Assembly: GCF_001995215.1 (NCBI RefSeq)
Contig: NZ_MUXN01000006.1
Location: 186,001-250,000, forward strand
Length of the DNA: 64,000 bases
Direction of reading: 5' to 3'
Source: Amycolatopsis azurea DSM 43854
GTDB taxonomy: Bacteria > Actinomycetota > Actinomycetes > Mycobacteriales > Pseudonocardiaceae
Position numbers and translations under genes: made by a program. Shown here in pieces: positions 26,881 through 35,944 of the stretch. How positions within the stretch are numbered: position 1 is the first letter of the stretch; the number at the start of each line of letters is the position of its first letter. Below the pieces are notes generated by a model. It had not been told where the DNA came from, did not search any database, and saw only the letters and a list, made by a program, of their open reading frames with translations.

Positions 26881-28128
26881 TCACTGGTCACGGGGGGTCA
26901 GCAGTGACGCGGGCCGGACCGCGGCGGCACCGAACTTCGTCCTCGCGACGTCGGCCGCCACTTCCGCATCCCGCCAACGGGGTTCTGACGAGTCGAAAAG
27001 CAGCTGCTCTCCATCACTCTCCGTGTCCAATCCCTCGACTCTTACGCCGATCAGGCGGACTGCGCCCGTCGGCGCGTGCTCGGCGAGGAGTTCGACGGCG
27101 GTGCGGTGGATGTCGCGGGCCACATCCACCCCGACGGCGGTTGTCCTGGCGCGGGTGATGGTCTTGAAATCCGCGAACCGGACCTTGATCGACACCGTCC
27201 GCCCGCGCAGCCCCCGGCGGCGCAGGGTCCCGGCGACGCGTTCCGACAGCCGGAGCAGTTCCAGTCCGAGCGCCGAGCGGTCGTGGAGATCGACGTCGAA
27301 GGTCACTTCGGCGCCGATCGACTTGTCCGGCGTCTCCGGGACCACCTCACGCTCGTCGTGCCCGTTCGCGAGCGCCCACAGGTGCTCCCCCAGCGCCCGG
27401 CCCAGCGAGCGCCGCAGCCGGGCCAGCGGCGCGGTGGCGACGTCGGCGATGGTGTCGAGGCCCTGCTGCCGCAGATGCTCCTCGGTGCGCTTGCCGACGC
27501 CCCACAGCGCCGACACCGGCAGCGGGTGCAGGAACGCGAGCGTCTCGGCCGCCGGGACGACGACCATGCCGTCCGGTTTGGCCATCCCGGACGCCAGCTT
27601 GGCGACGAACTTGACCTTCGCGACGCCGACCGAGCAGCTGATCCCGAAGTCGGCGGCCACCCGCTCCCGGATCCAGGCGCCGAGCCGAGCGGGCGACGAG
27701 TCCAGCCGTTTGAGCGCCCCGCTGACGTCCAGGAAGGCCTCGTCCAGGCTCAGGGGCTCCACCAGAGGCGTCAGCTCGCGGAAGATCCCCATGACGCCCT
27801 GGGACACCTCGCCGTAGAGACCGGGTGTCGGGGTGATGCAGATCAGTTGCGGGCAGAGCCGTTTGGCGGTCGAGAACGGCATGGCCGACCGGACACCGAA
27901 CTCACGCGCCGCGTAGCTCGCCGCCGCGACGACCGACCTCGGACCACCGCCGGAGACGACCACCGGCTTGCCCGCCAGCTCCGGGCGCGTGCGCAGTTCA
28001 CAGGACACGAAGAACGCGTCCATGTCGACGTGCAGCAGACCGCACCCGGTGTCGTCGGGCCAGGTGGTGGCCCCGGTGGTCACCCGGTAACGGGCCATCC
28101 CACCGGGCAGCTCAGCATTTCGTCCCAT
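26881..28128 (-). CDS. dinB: DNA polymerase IV (Y family)
   Basis: Error-prone translesion polymerase. 415 residues from ATG at 28128; an internal ATG (MARYRV, 28098) is an alternative start. Catalytic motifs: HVDMDAFFVSCEL (first metal Asp), YAAREFGVRSAMP, and EPLSLDEAFLDVSG with the D-E pair. The little-finger domain (KSIGAEVTFDVDLHD; RTVSIKVRFADFKTITR) is complete. A clear C-terminal beta-clamp peptide was not identified; the protein ends with LFDSSEPRWRDAEVAADVARTKFG and a short tail. No SOS box was recognised upstream. Confidence 0.93.
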   Translation of the reverse strand: MGRNAELPGGMARYRVTTGATTWPDDTGCGLLHVDMDAFFVSCELRTRPELAGKPVVVSGGGPRSVVAAASYAAREFGVRSAMPFSTAKRLCPQLICITPTPGLYGEVSQGVMGIFRELTPLVEPLSLDEAFLDVSGALKRLDSSPARLGAWIRERVAADFGISCSVGVAKVKFVAKLASGMAKPDGMVVVPAAETLAFLHPLPVSALWGVGKRTEEHLRQQGLDTIADVATAPLARLRRSLGRALGEHLWALANGHDEREVVPETPDKSIGAEVTFDVDLHDRSALGLELLRLSERVAGTLRRRGLRGRTVSIKVRFADFKTITRARTTAVGVDVARDIHRTAVELLAEHAPTGAVRLIGVRVEGLDTESDGEQLLFDSSEPRWRDAEVAADVARTKFGAAAVRPASLLTPRDQ

Positions 28129-28145
28129 TTATCTGTCGCGCGCTG

Positions 28146-28224
28146 CCGGAAACGCCCCGGCAGGGCGCATCTTGTCGATCTCAGCCGCGGTAGCCATGCA
28201 AGCGCCCTGCCAAACCGTTTCCGG
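28146..28224. repeat. Imperfect inverted repeat upstream of dinB
   Basis: CCGGAAACG-CCCC-GGCAGGGCGC (28146-28168) faces GCGCCCTGCC-AAAC-CGTTTCCGG (28202-28224). The 9- and 10-base segments pair perfectly and the four central bases do not, giving a symmetric internal loop; the arms enclose 33 bases. It fills much of the 231-base gap between the methyltransferase and dinB. It could be a MITE-like remnant or a structured RNA; no other copy was seen. Confidence 0.6.
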
Positions 28225-28359
28225 GGGCCTTCGGCCCAAAAGAGGCGCGCGATGGTGAAGTCACCGTCGGGCGCGGGGCGCCCTCCGGCGACCTTGCGGG
28301 CACGTTAGCCGGAGGCACCGACACTTCTGGAACTCCGGGGCAGCCCGGTCGCCGCGAGG

Positions 28360-29094
28360 TCAGGCCGGGCGGCGGGCCAGCACGTGCAGCCGGCTGGAGA
28401 TGTCCCGCAGCGGCGACACGGTCGCGGCCGCGAGCTCGAACTCCGCCAGGTCCTCTTCCCGCACTCCACCGGGCACGAAGTCCGCCACGACGCCGTCGCC
28501 CTGCAGCGAAGTCACGTCGAGCCCCACGGCGATCAGCTGCGCGCGGAGGGCCTCGGCGTCGAAGCGCCGCAGCACGGTCTCCCGGCCGCCGCCCAGCACG
28601 CCGCTCTCGGCCGCGAGCAGTTCCCGCGCCTCGCCGAGCCGTCCGGCCAGCGCGCGCTGCAGGATCGCGGCGTGGCGGTTCGCCACGAGCACGGAGACCG
28701 CGCCGCCGGGTTTGACCGCGGCGGCCAGCGCCGCGAGCACCAGCGCCGGGTCGTCGACGACTTCGAGCAGCCCGTGCGCGAGGACGAGGTCGGCCGATCC
28801 GGCCGCGACGTGGGCCCCGAGCGCGTCGGAGTCGTCGGCGATCGCCGTGATGCTGCCGGAGACGCCCTCCTCCTCGGCCCGGCGGCGCAGGGTGGCCAGG
28901 GCGTTCGGGTTGGGTTCGACCACGGTCACCAGGCAGCCCGCCGACGCCAGCGGCACCGCCCAGCCGCCGCTGCCGCCGCCGACGTCGACGACGTGCGGCT
29001 GATGTTCGCCTCGCGCCCGTGCGGCCCGGAGTTCTGCTTCGAGAACCCGGCGAACCGCCCCCGATCCCCGCGTGGCCACGGTGTCCGTCTTCAT
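28360..29094 (-). CDS. Class I SAM-dependent methyltransferase
   Basis: 244 residues from ATG at 29094. Motif I VVDVGGGSGGWAVPLASAG (about 34-52), acidic motif II VTVVEPNPNAL, motif IV LVLAHGLLEVVDDPALVL and a GGAVSVLVANR strand define the SAM fold. The substrate is not evident: small-molecule or quinone/tRNA-type targets are all possible. It is divergent from the ParA-like gene, with about 110 bases between starts. Confidence 0.85.
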   Translation of the reverse strand: MKTDTVATRGSGAVRRVLEAELRAARARGEHQPHVVDVGGGSGGWAVPLASAGCLVTVVEPNPNALATLRRRAEEEGVSGSITAIADDSDALGAHVAAGSADLVLAHGLLEVVDDPALVLAALAAAVKPGGAVSVLVANRHAAILQRALAGRLGEARELLAAESGVLGGGRETVLRRFDAEALRAQLIAVGLDVTSLQGDGVVADFVPGGVREEDLAEFELAAATVSPLRDISSRLHVLARRPA

Positions 29095-29203
29095 GAACGC
29101 ACAGCGTAATGCCCGCCTTCCGGGCGCCGACGGGTGTAGTCCGATGCGGTGTTCGACACCTTGCCAAGGAGCCGCCCCGCCGACTGCCCGTAGGCTGTAT
29201 CGA

Positions 29204-30073
29204 GTGCACACGGTCGCTGTTCTCAGCCTGAAGGGTGGCGTCGGTAAAACGACGGTAGCCCTCGGTGTCGCGTCCGCCGCGCTGCGTAGGGGCGCCCGGA
29301 CTCTCGTGGCCGATCTCGACCCGCAAGGCAACGCCACGACCTCGCTGGACCCGCCCTTCACCGACCGCACGCTGGCCGACGTCCTGGAGACGCCGGTGCG
29401 CTCGGTGCTCGAACGCGCGATCGCGCCCAGCGTGTGGAGCGACCAGATCGACGTCCTCGTCGGCGCCGAAGAGCTCGAGATGCTCAACGAGCCCGACGCC
29501 GACAGCCGTCGCCTGGAGAACCTCTCCCGCGCGCTCGACGAACTGCACACGAACCCGCTGCGCGAGGAACCGTACGAACTGGTGATCCTCGACTGCCCGC
29601 CGTCACTCGGCAGGCTGACCCGCTCGGCGCTGGTGGCCGCGGACAGCGCCCTGATCGTCACCGAGCCGACGATGTACGCCGTCTCGGGCGCCCGCCGCGC
29701 GCTCGACGCGATCGAGAAGATCCGCGAGGAGCAGAACCCGGGGCTGCGGCCGATCGGCGTCGTGGTCAACAAGCTCCGCGTGCGCTCCTACGAGCACCAG
29801 TTCCGCGTGGCGGAGCTGCGGGAGAACTTCGGCCCGCTGGTGATGCCGACGGCCATCCCGGACAGGCTCGCCGTGCAGCAGGCGCAGGGCGCGTGCAGCC
29901 CGATCCACGAGTGGCACTCCCCCGGCGCGCAGGAGATCGCGCTCACCTTCAACATGGTGCTGGCGAAGGTCCTCCGCTCCAGCCGGGCCGGACGGCATCG
30001 CGTCCGCGGCGAGGAAGAACCCGAGACCACCGCCGAAGAGACCGCCAAGCTGAGCGACACCGGCACGGGGTAG
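29204..30073 (+). CDS. ParA/MinD-family ATPase
   Basis: 289 residues from the GTG at 29204 (VHTVAVLSLKGGVGKTT); the frame is open upstream but reads as the methyltransferase shadow. Deviant Walker A KGGVGKTT at 10-17, ADLDPQGNATTSL (Walker A'), LVILDCPPSLGRLTRSAL (Walker B region). It is ParA-like, but there is no parB-like gene beside it, so it is not the chromosomal parAB pair; the role (positioning, regulation) is open. It is followed 6 bases later by the DNA glycosylase gene. Confidence 0.88.
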   Translation: MHTVAVLSLKGGVGKTTVALGVASAALRRGARTLVADLDPQGNATTSLDPPFTDRTLADVLETPVRSVLERAIAPSVWSDQIDVLVGAEELEMLNEPDADSRRLENLSRALDELHTNPLREEPYELVILDCPPSLGRLTRSALVAADSALIVTEPTMYAVSGARRALDAIEKIREEQNPGLRPIGVVVNKLRVRSYEHQFRVAELRENFGPLVMPTAIPDRLAVQQAQGACSPIHEWHSPGAQEIALTFNMVLAKVLRSSRAGRHRVRGEEEPETTAEETAKLSDTGTG

Positions 30074-30079
30074 GCGCCG

Positions 30080-30883
30080 ATGCCCGAAGGCGACACCGTC
30101 TTCCTCGCCGGCAAGGTCCTCGACAAGGCACTGGCCGGGAAGACCCTGCTGCGCGGCGAGTTCAGGGTCCCACGGCTGGCCACGACGGATCTCGCCGGGC
30201 GTGACGTGCTCGGCGTCGGCACGGTCGGCAAACATCTGCTGACCCGGTTCTCCGGCGACCTCACCCTGCACAGCCACCTGCGCATGGACGGCAAATGGGA
30301 CGTCTACCGGGCGGGCGCGCGCTGGCGCAGCCCGGCGCATCAGGCGCGGGTCATCCTCGCCACCGAGGAACTCCAGGCGATCGGGTTCCGCGTGCACGAC
30401 CTCGAACTCGTGCCCACGGACGAAGAAGACCGTCTGGTCGGGCACCTCGGCCCGGACCTGCTCGATCCACAGTGGACGGACGAACTCGCGGAGCGGGCGG
30501 CGGCCGCGCTCGCCGCCGATCCGGATCGCGAACTGGGCGACGCCTTGCTGGACCAGCGGATCATGGCGGGCATCGGGAACATGTACAAGGTCGAGATGTG
30601 CTTCCTGCTCGGCGTCACGCCGTGGACGCCGGTGTCCGAAGTGGACACCGCCAGAGCCGTCGCGCTCGGCCGCAAGCTGTTGAAGAGCAACGCCTGGCGC
30701 ACCTCGCAGACCACCACCGGGGATCTGCGCCGCGGTCGTGAACACTGGGTCTACGAGCGGACCAAACAGGGCTGTTTCCGCTGCGGCGGACGGCTCAAGG
30801 TCGCGTCCCAGGGACCGGGACACCAGGCTAGGCCGACCTGGTTCTGCCCGAAATGCCAGTCCGGACCCGCTCCCGGCGGCTAA
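30080..30883 (+). CDS. Fpg/Nei-family DNA glycosylase/AP lyase
   Basis: 267 residues. The N-terminal MPEGDTV gives the catalytic Pro2-Glu3 after Met removal, and the P-E-G-D-T start is characteristic of actinobacterial endonuclease VIII (Nei). The H2TH region contains LLDQRIMAGIGNMYKVEMCF. The C-terminal zinc finger is intact: CFRCGGRLKVA with FCPKCQ. It removes oxidised pyrimidines in base-excision repair. It is in one transcription unit with the ParA-like gene. Confidence 0.92.
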   Translation: MPEGDTVFLAGKVLDKALAGKTLLRGEFRVPRLATTDLAGRDVLGVGTVGKHLLTRFSGDLTLHSHLRMDGKWDVYRAGARWRSPAHQARVILATEELQAIGFRVHDLELVPTDEEDRLVGHLGPDLLDPQWTDELAERAAAALAADPDRELGDALLDQRIMAGIGNMYKVEMCFLLGVTPWTPVSEVDTARAVALGRKLLKSNAWRTSQTTTGDLRRGREHWVYERTKQGCFRCGGRLKVASQGPGHQARPTWFCPKCQSGPAPGG

Positions 30884-30892
30884 ACTGGCCTC

Positions 30893-30955
30893 GTGACGCT
30901 GTTCAAGCTCCCGCTCTACGGGGCCGACACCGAACGCGGCGACCTCGCTCCCTGA
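30893..30955 (+). CDS. Possible 20-residue peptide ahead of the adenosine-deaminase-family gene
   Basis: GTG at 30893 opens a 20-codon frame VTLFKLPLYGADTERGDLAP that stops at 30955, 55 bases before the next gene. There is no strong ribosome-binding site. It may be a leader peptide, an artefact, or a relic of a longer gene start. Reported because it lies in an intergenic gap and has reasonable codon use. Confidence 0.25.
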   Translation: MTLFKLPLYGADTERGDLAP

Positions 30956-31010
30956 GCCGCCCGCTCCCTTCGCACGTCACCGTTCACTTCTTTCCCCAGG
31001 GAGCTTTGTC

Positions 31011-32060
31011 ATGCCCGGAATCCTCACGGGCGAGGCGCTGCGCGCGTTCGTGCACGCCCTGCCCAAGGTCGAACTCCACGTCCACCTCGTCGGCTCGGCG
31101 AGCCTGCCCACGGTGCTGGAACTGGCCCGCCGCCGCCCGTCCGCCGGAGTGCCGACCGAGCCGGGAGAACTCGCCGAGTTCTTCACCTTCCGCGATTTCC
31201 CGCATTTCCTCCGCAACTACCTTGCGGTGACGTCGCTGGTGCGCGACGCCCGCGACATCCACACCCTCGTCACCGGGCTGGCGGCCGATCTGGCCGCGCA
31301 GAACGCCCGCTACGCCGAAGTGACCGTGACGCCGTACAACCACGTCCTCGACGGCATGTCGACGGACGATCTCCTCACCGGTCTCGCCACCGGACGGGCG
31401 GCGGCGCGGGCGGACCACGGGGTGGAACTGGCCTGGTGCTTCGACATTCCCGGCGAGAAGGGCATTGTCGCCGGACGCGAGACGGTCGTGTTCGCGCTCC
31501 GCGAACGCCCGGAAGGGTTGGTGTCCTTCGGTCTCGGCGGCCCCGAGGTCGGGGTGGGCCGCGCGCAGTTCGCCCCGTTCTTCACCACGGCCAGGGAGGC
31601 GGGGCTGCACAGCGTCCCGCACGCGGGCGAGACCACCGGACCGGCCACCGTCTGGTCGGCGGTGCACGATCTCGGCGCCGAGCGGATCGGGCACGGTGTC
31701 GGCGCGCACACCGATCCGAAGTTGCTGGAATACCTTGCCGCGCAAAGGATCCCGCTGGAGGTCTGCCCGACGTCGAACATCAGGACCGGGCAGTTCGCCT
31801 CGATCGGGGCGCATCCCGTGCGGCGCCTGCTCGACCACGGCGTGGTGGTCACGCTCAACACCGACGACCCGCCGATGTTCGGCGCCACCCTCGACGGCGA
31901 GTACGTGGCGGTCGCCGAAACCCTGGGCCTGACCGCGGCCGAAATCGCCCGCTTGGCGAAGAACGCCGTGGATGCGTCTTTTCAGCCGTCGGCGGACAAA
32001 GCCGTCCTCCTGGCCGAGATCGAGAAAATCTTGTTGCAGGACCTAGAACCCCTCGCATAG
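31011..32060 (+). CDS. Adenosine deaminase-family protein
   Basis: 349 residues, ATG preceded by GGGAG. Zinc-hydrolase motifs of the ADA family are all present: KVELHVHLVGSASLPTVL (H-x-H), HAGETTGPATVW, RIGHGVGA, CPTSN and TLNTDDPPMFGATL. The enzyme deaminates adenosine or a related 6-aminopurine; some family members act on aminodeoxyfutalosine in menaquinone synthesis, so substrate is not settled by motifs alone. Cytoplasmic, no signal peptide. Confidence 0.88.
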   Translation: MPGILTGEALRAFVHALPKVELHVHLVGSASLPTVLELARRRPSAGVPTEPGELAEFFTFRDFPHFLRNYLAVTSLVRDARDIHTLVTGLAADLAAQNARYAEVTVTPYNHVLDGMSTDDLLTGLATGRAAARADHGVELAWCFDIPGEKGIVAGRETVVFALRERPEGLVSFGLGGPEVGVGRAQFAPFFTTAREAGLHSVPHAGETTGPATVWSAVHDLGAERIGHGVGAHTDPKLLEYLAAQRIPLEVCPTSNIRTGQFASIGAHPVRRLLDHGVVVTLNTDDPPMFGATLDGEYVAVAETLGLTAAEIARLAKNAVDASFQPSADKAVLLAEIEKILLQDLEPLA

Positions 32061-32441
32061 CGTGGCGGTACACGAGAGAGGAGGTGGTCCAAAGTTGTAT
32101 TCCAACAGGACTCGTGAGGTGACTGTCCGCTAGCGGACCGCACGCGTAGGACTTTTGAGCAGCGATACAACGCAAGTTGGAGCCACCTTCGGCTCGTCGT
32201 CTCTGCTTCGCGTGGTGCCTGATAGCGAATACCAGGCAGTCACCGGGCCCCCGAGGTTCCCGAGCACCGGTCCGGCTCGGGCCCGGCCGCCGATTCCGGC
32301 GTCCGGGAGCCGCCTCGGGGGTACCCTTATTTCCGGGTTATTGCCCCTTTTGCGAGGTCGGCGGGGACCACCCACCGCCCTGGACAACCGTCCGCCGCTG
32401 TTCCCGCCCCGGGGACCCTGCCGACTGGATAGCCTGACGCC
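32061..32441. other. Intergenic region with a candidate leader peptide
   Basis: 381 bases between the deaminase and the GNAT gene. It contains the 12-codon frame at 32095-32133, a palindrome GTCCGCTAGCGGAC overlapping that frame's stop codon, and a weak TGCCTG/CAGGCA stem near 32216-32240. The rest is GC-rich without recognisable promoters or a gene; longer frames here lack ribosome-binding sites. Confidence 0.5.
32095..32133 (+). CDS. Candidate 12-residue leader peptide
   Basis: TTG at 32095 starts LYSNRTREVTVR (first residue Met if translated) and stops at 32133. GAGGAGG at 32080-32086 gives ideal ribosome-binding-site spacing, which is unusual for noise. An overlapping GTG frame (32084-32122) has poorer spacing. 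The composition shows no amino-acid bias typical of attenuators. Function unknown. Confidence 0.35.
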   Translation: MYSNRTREVTVR

Positions 32442-33002
32442 ATGTTGCGGCCCGACTTCCCGATCACCACCCCGCGCCTGACCCTCCGCGCCTTCACGTC
32501 GGCGGATCTCGACGAACTGAACTCCTTCCAGTCCCGCGCCGATGTCGCCCGCTACCTCTACTGGGGTCCGCGCAGCCGGGCCGAATCCGCCGCCGCGCTC
32601 GCCAAACGGGTGCACAGCAGCAGCCTGTCGAAGGAAGGCCAGCTCCTCGCGGTGGCCGTGGAACTGACCGAGACCGGGCAGCTGATCGGCGACCTGAACC
32701 TCGAATACCTCAGCAGCGAGCACCGCCAGGGCGAGATCGGGTTCGTCTTCCATCCCGACCACCACGGCAAGGGGTTCGCCGCGGAGGCCGCCACCGAACT
32801 GCTGCGGCTCGGCTTCGAAGAACTGGGCCTGCACCGGATCATCGGCCGCTGTGACGGACGCAACACCGCGTCGGCCACGCTGATGGAGCGCCTGGGCATG
32901 CGCAAGGAAGCGCACCTGCGCGAGAACGAGGTCGTCAAGGGCGAGTGGACCGACGAGCTCGTCTTCGCGATGCTCGAAGACGAGTGGAAGGCGAGCCGCT
33001 AG
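32442..33002 (+). CDS. GNAT family N-acetyltransferase (RimJ/RimL-like)
   Basis: 186 residues. RimJ/RimL-type layout: [19 protein letters not shown] at the start, [66 protein letters not shown] carrying the acetyl-CoA loop ([10 protein letters not shown]). It is likely to acetylate protein N-termini or a small molecule; the target is unknown. 24 bases before pyrD. Confidence 0.9.
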   Translation: MLRPDFPITTPRLTLRAFTSADLDELNSFQSRADVARYLYWGPRSRAESAAALAKRVHSSSLSKEGQLLAVAVELTETGQLIGDLNLEYLSSEHRQGEIGFVFHPDHHGKGFAAEAATELLRLGFEELGLHRIIGRCDGRNTASATLMERLGMRKEAHLRENEVVKGEWTDELVFAMLEDEWKASR

Positions 33003-33025
33003 AGCTCACCAGGCATGATGGGGCC

Positions 33026-34075
33026 GTGCTCTTCGACAAGATCGTCCGCCCCGCTCTCTACCGGGTCTCCGGCAGCGACCCCGAAACCGTGCACGAACGC
33101 ACCATCGGCACGCTCGCCAGGCTGAGCCGGGTCTCCCCCGCGCTCGCCGCGCTCGGCCGCGTCTACCGGACGGACGATCCGGTCACCTTCCTCGGTCTCC
33201 GGTTCCCGAACCGGGTCGGCCTCGCCGCCGGGATGGACAAGAACGGCCGCGCGCTGCACGCGTGGCCCGCGCTCGGCTTCGGCTTCGTCGAGGTCGGCAC
33301 GGTCACCCGGCATCCGCAGCCGGGCAACGACAAGCCGCGGCTGTTCACCCTCGCCGAGACCGACGCGGTGATCAACCGGATGGGCTTCAACAACGAAGGC
33401 GCGGAAGCGCTCGCCGCCCGCCTCGCCGCCGGCGGAAAGCCGCCGGTGCCGCTCGGGGTCAGCATCGGCAAGTCCAAGGTGACGCCGCTCGACGAGGCCG
33501 TCGAGGACTACCGGTTCTCGCTGCGGGCGCTGTACCCGTACGCCGACTACTTCGCGATCAACGTCAGTTCGCCGAACACGCCGGGACTGCGGGCGTTGCA
33601 GGACAAGTCCGCGCTGGCGGAACTGCTCTCGGAACTCCGCAAGACCTCGGCCGAACTCGCGGGCGACGCGAACCCGACGCCGGTGCTGGTGAAGGTCGCC
33701 CCCGACCTCACCGACGAAGCGCTCGCGGAACTGCTGGAGGTCTGCCTCGACCACGGTGTCTCCGGGCTGATCGCGACCAACACGACGTTGTCCCGCGAAG
33801 GGATCGCGCCGCCCGAGGCCGGTGTCGGCGAGCAGGCGGGCGGGCTTTCCGGCCGCCCGCTCACCGCGCGCTCGGTCGAAGTGGTGCGGTTCGTGCACGA
33901 CGAGACCGGCGGCAAGCTGCCGATCATCGGCGTCGGCGGGATCTTCGACGCCGGCGCCGCCGCCCGGATGCTCGACGCCGGCGCCGGTCTGGTCCAGCTC
34001 TACACCGGTTTCGCCTTGCACGGTCCCGGTCTGGTCAAGCGGGTCGCCCGAGGTCTCGCGGCCCGGCCGTACTGA
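33026..34075 (+). CDS. pyrD: Dihydroorotate dehydrogenase (quinone)
   Basis: Class 2, membrane-associated DHODH, fourth step of UMP synthesis. 349 residues from GTG at 33026 ([13 protein letters not shown]). Motifs: [57 protein letters not shown] with the catalytic serine of class 2 enzymes, [48 protein letters not shown]. The 3' end overlaps the convergent allophanate hydrolase homologue by 41 bases. Confidence 0.95.
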   Translation: MLFDKIVRPALYRVSGSDPETVHERTIGTLARLSRVSPALAALGRVYRTDDPVTFLGLRFPNRVGLAAGMDKNGRALHAWPALGFGFVEVGTVTRHPQPGNDKPRLFTLAETDAVINRMGFNNEGAEALAARLAAGGKPPVPLGVSIGKSKVTPLDEAVEDYRFSLRALYPYADYFAINVSSPNTPGLRALQDKSALAELLSELRKTSAELAGDANPTPVLVKVAPDLTDEALAELLEVCLDHGVSGLIATNTTLSREGIAPPEAGVGEQAGGLSGRPLTARSVEVVRFVHDETGGKLPIIGVGGIFDAGAAARMLDAGAGLVQLYTGFALHGPGLVKRVARGLAARPY

Positions 34076-35669
34076 CGAACCGCAGGTAGGCCCGCCAGCA
34101 TTGGTAGCGCGTCAGCTCCGTCGCGGTCGCCGTGGCCGCCTGGTCACAGAGGACGGCCAGCGGGGTGTCCCCGTTCTCCAGGCGGATCCGGCCCAGCACG
34201 AACGGGGTGGGCAGCGTGGCCGCGAAGGCTCCGAGCGCGGCGGGTGAGAGCCGCCAGCGTTCACCCGAAAGCATCGTGTGCTCGCCGGTGGCGCTCACCG
34301 GCACCACGCCCGGCTGGGGTGGATCGGTGGGCAGTAACAGCATCCGATAGCCCTCGGCGGTCTGGACCAGCCCGGTGAACCGCGCCCCCGCGGTGACCAG
34401 CCGCTCGTTCAACGGCTGCCCGCGCAGATGCGCGCCGAACACGACGAGATCCGCACCCGGTGCGGGGTAAGGGAAATCGGCCTGCTCGTCGGTGAGCACG
34501 GCGGCGAGGTCGATGGCGACCTGGTCGTCGAACGGCCGCACCACCACCGACACCCCGTACGGCCCGAGATCCGACGGCGACGACGGCACCGTGACCGCGG
34601 CGAGGTCGAGCAGGTTGACGAACGCCGTGAACCGCTCCAGCCGTTTCGCGACACCGTCCGGATCGGACAGCGCCTCGGAGACCTCGGGATGGTCCGCGAC
34701 GGTGGGGAGGACCAGCGCGTCGTACTCGGACAGCATCCGGAGCGCGAGCATCCCGGCCTCGGCGACGCGCTGCCTGTCGGCGGTGAAGCCGTCGTCGTGG
34801 ATCAGTTCGCCCACCGACAACAGTGCCGAGACCTCGACCGTCTCGACGAGCGCACCGGACGCCCGCAGCGCGGAAACCGCTCCGAGGAAGGAGGAGCGGG
34901 ACTGCAAGGACAGTCCGGTGAGCGTTCCGGAGCCCGGGATCGCCACCTTCGGCCGATCCCCCGCCGACAGCCGGACGTCCGGAGGCCAGTCACGCGCGAG
35001 CGGGTCGGCCTCGTCGGGACCGGTCATCAACCCGAGCGCCCGCTGGCCGAGCGTGAGACTGCGCGCGAACACGGCGATTCCGCCGCACGGCGCGACACCC
35101 GTCTTGGGCACGAGGCCGAGCGTCGGTTTCAACCCGACGATCCCGTTGAGCGACGCGGGAACCCGGCCCGCGCCCGCCGTGTCCGTGCCGACCGCCAGAT
35201 CGACGAGGCCGAGCGCGACGGCGACGGCCGCGCCGCTGCTCGCGCTCCCGGAGACCCGGGCGGTGTTCAGCGCGGCGCTCACGACGCCGTACGGGCTGCG
35301 GGTGTGTTCGAGGTCCGCGCCGAACCGGTCGCAGTTGGTCTTGCCGATCACCACCGCCCCGGCCGCGGTCAGCCGCGACACGGCCGTGGCGCTGACGCAG
35401 CCGACCTCGTCGCCCGTCCCGGGGAGACCGGCGACGTCGACGACGTCGGCGACCGCCACCAGGGTTCCGGCGAGCGGCAGGTCCGCGCCCGCGCGAACCC
35501 GTTCATCGACCGCCTTCGCCTCCACGAGGGCGTCTTCCACGGGACGGAGGGCGATCCAGACGTCGGGCCGGTCGACCTCGGCGATCCGGTCGTAGGCGGC
35601 GATTGCGCGTTGGTAGGCACTGGGAGGCGGTGCGGGGATCGGCTCTGGTTCCGGGGGGAGCGTCGTCAC
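34035..35669 (-). CDS. Allophanate hydrolase homologue (AtzF-like) with alanine-substituted catalytic triad
   Basis: 544 residues from GTG at 35669, preceded by AGGAAAGGA. An amidase-signature domain (about 60-400) is followed by the allophanate-hydrolase C-terminal domain ([26 protein letters not shown]... to [11 protein letters not shown]). Active enzymes convert allophanate to NH3 and CO2 with a Ser-cisSer-Lys triad. Here the Lys position in [17 protein letters not shown] is Ala74 (usual AVKDNIDVAG), the cis-Ser position in [11 protein letters not shown] is Ala143 (usual GGSSSGS), and the nucleophile in [12 protein letters not shown] is Ala167 (usual GTDTAGSGRVPA). I checked all three codons (GCC, GCG, GCG). 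The frame is intact and otherwise family-like. No urea carboxylase gene is nearby. Probably not a working amidohydrolase. Confidence 0.85.
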   Translation of the reverse strand: MTTLPPEPEPIPAPPPSAYQRAIAAYDRIAEVDRPDVWIALRPVEDALVEAKAVDERVRAGADLPLAGTLVAVADVVDVAGLPGTGDEVGCVSATAVSRLTAAGAVVIGKTNCDRFGADLEHTRSPYGVVSAALNTARVSGSASSGAAVAVALGLVDLAVGTDTAGAGRVPASLNGIVGLKPTLGLVPKTGVAPCGGIAVFARSLTLGQRALGLMTGPDEADPLARDWPPDVRLSAGDRPKVAIPGSGTLTGLSLQSRSSFLGAVSALRASGALVETVEVSALLSVGELIHDDGFTADRQRVAEAGMLALRMLSEYDALVLPTVADHPEVSEALSDPDGVAKRLERFTAFVNLLDLAAVTVPSSPSDLGPYGVSVVVRPFDDQVAIDLAAVLTDEQADFPYPAPGADLVVFGAHLRGQPLNERLVTAGARFTGLVQTAEGYRMLLLPTDPPQPGVVPVSATGEHTMLSGERWRLSPAALGAFAATLPTPFVLGRIRLENGDTPLAVLCDQAATATATELTRYQCWRAYLRFVSTAGPRDLGRPA

Positions 35670-35827
35670 TGGGCGTCCTTTCCTCGGTGGGGACGAGAAA
35701 GACCACTGCGCGAGATCCACTGTGTCCGGTCCGCCACCCTGGGACGCCCGCTCACGCGGGCTGGGTTCAGGCCCGAGCTGGGAGAAGCACTGCGTGCATG
35801 AGGGAAACGTTAGGCATCGCGAGTTGC

Positions 35828-35851
35828 CGTAACCAGCGGTTTCGGGTTACG
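35828..35851. promoter_or_regulatory. Inverted repeat CGTAACC-N10-GGTTACG upstream of the allophanate hydrolase homologue
   Basis: Perfect 7-base arms 35828-35834 and 35845-35851 lie about 160 bases before the gene start. Beside it the minus strand reads GAAAC-N6-GTAAC, which matches the middle half of the actinobacterial GlnR box pattern (GTnAC-N6-GAAAC repeats). The match is partial. It could be an operator for nitrogen control, which would fit the family, or chance. Confidence 0.3.
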
Positions 35852-35944
35852 CGAGCGTTTCGGTATCACACAGTGAGCAAGTCGTTACGCAATGGAGTAT
35901 TAGCGACGACGAATGAGACGATGGTCCAGGAAAGCGCCTGCTCA

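Noticed and set aside
29204..30073. Chromosomal partition parA or plasmid partition system
   Set aside because: No parB or parS-like sites nearby and the neighbours are repair and housekeeping genes; kept as a generic ParA/MinD-type ATPase.
32177..32437. 86-residue TTG-started frame downstream of the candidate leader peptide
   Set aside because: No ribosome-binding site, composition of random GC-rich sequence, ends just before the GNAT gene.
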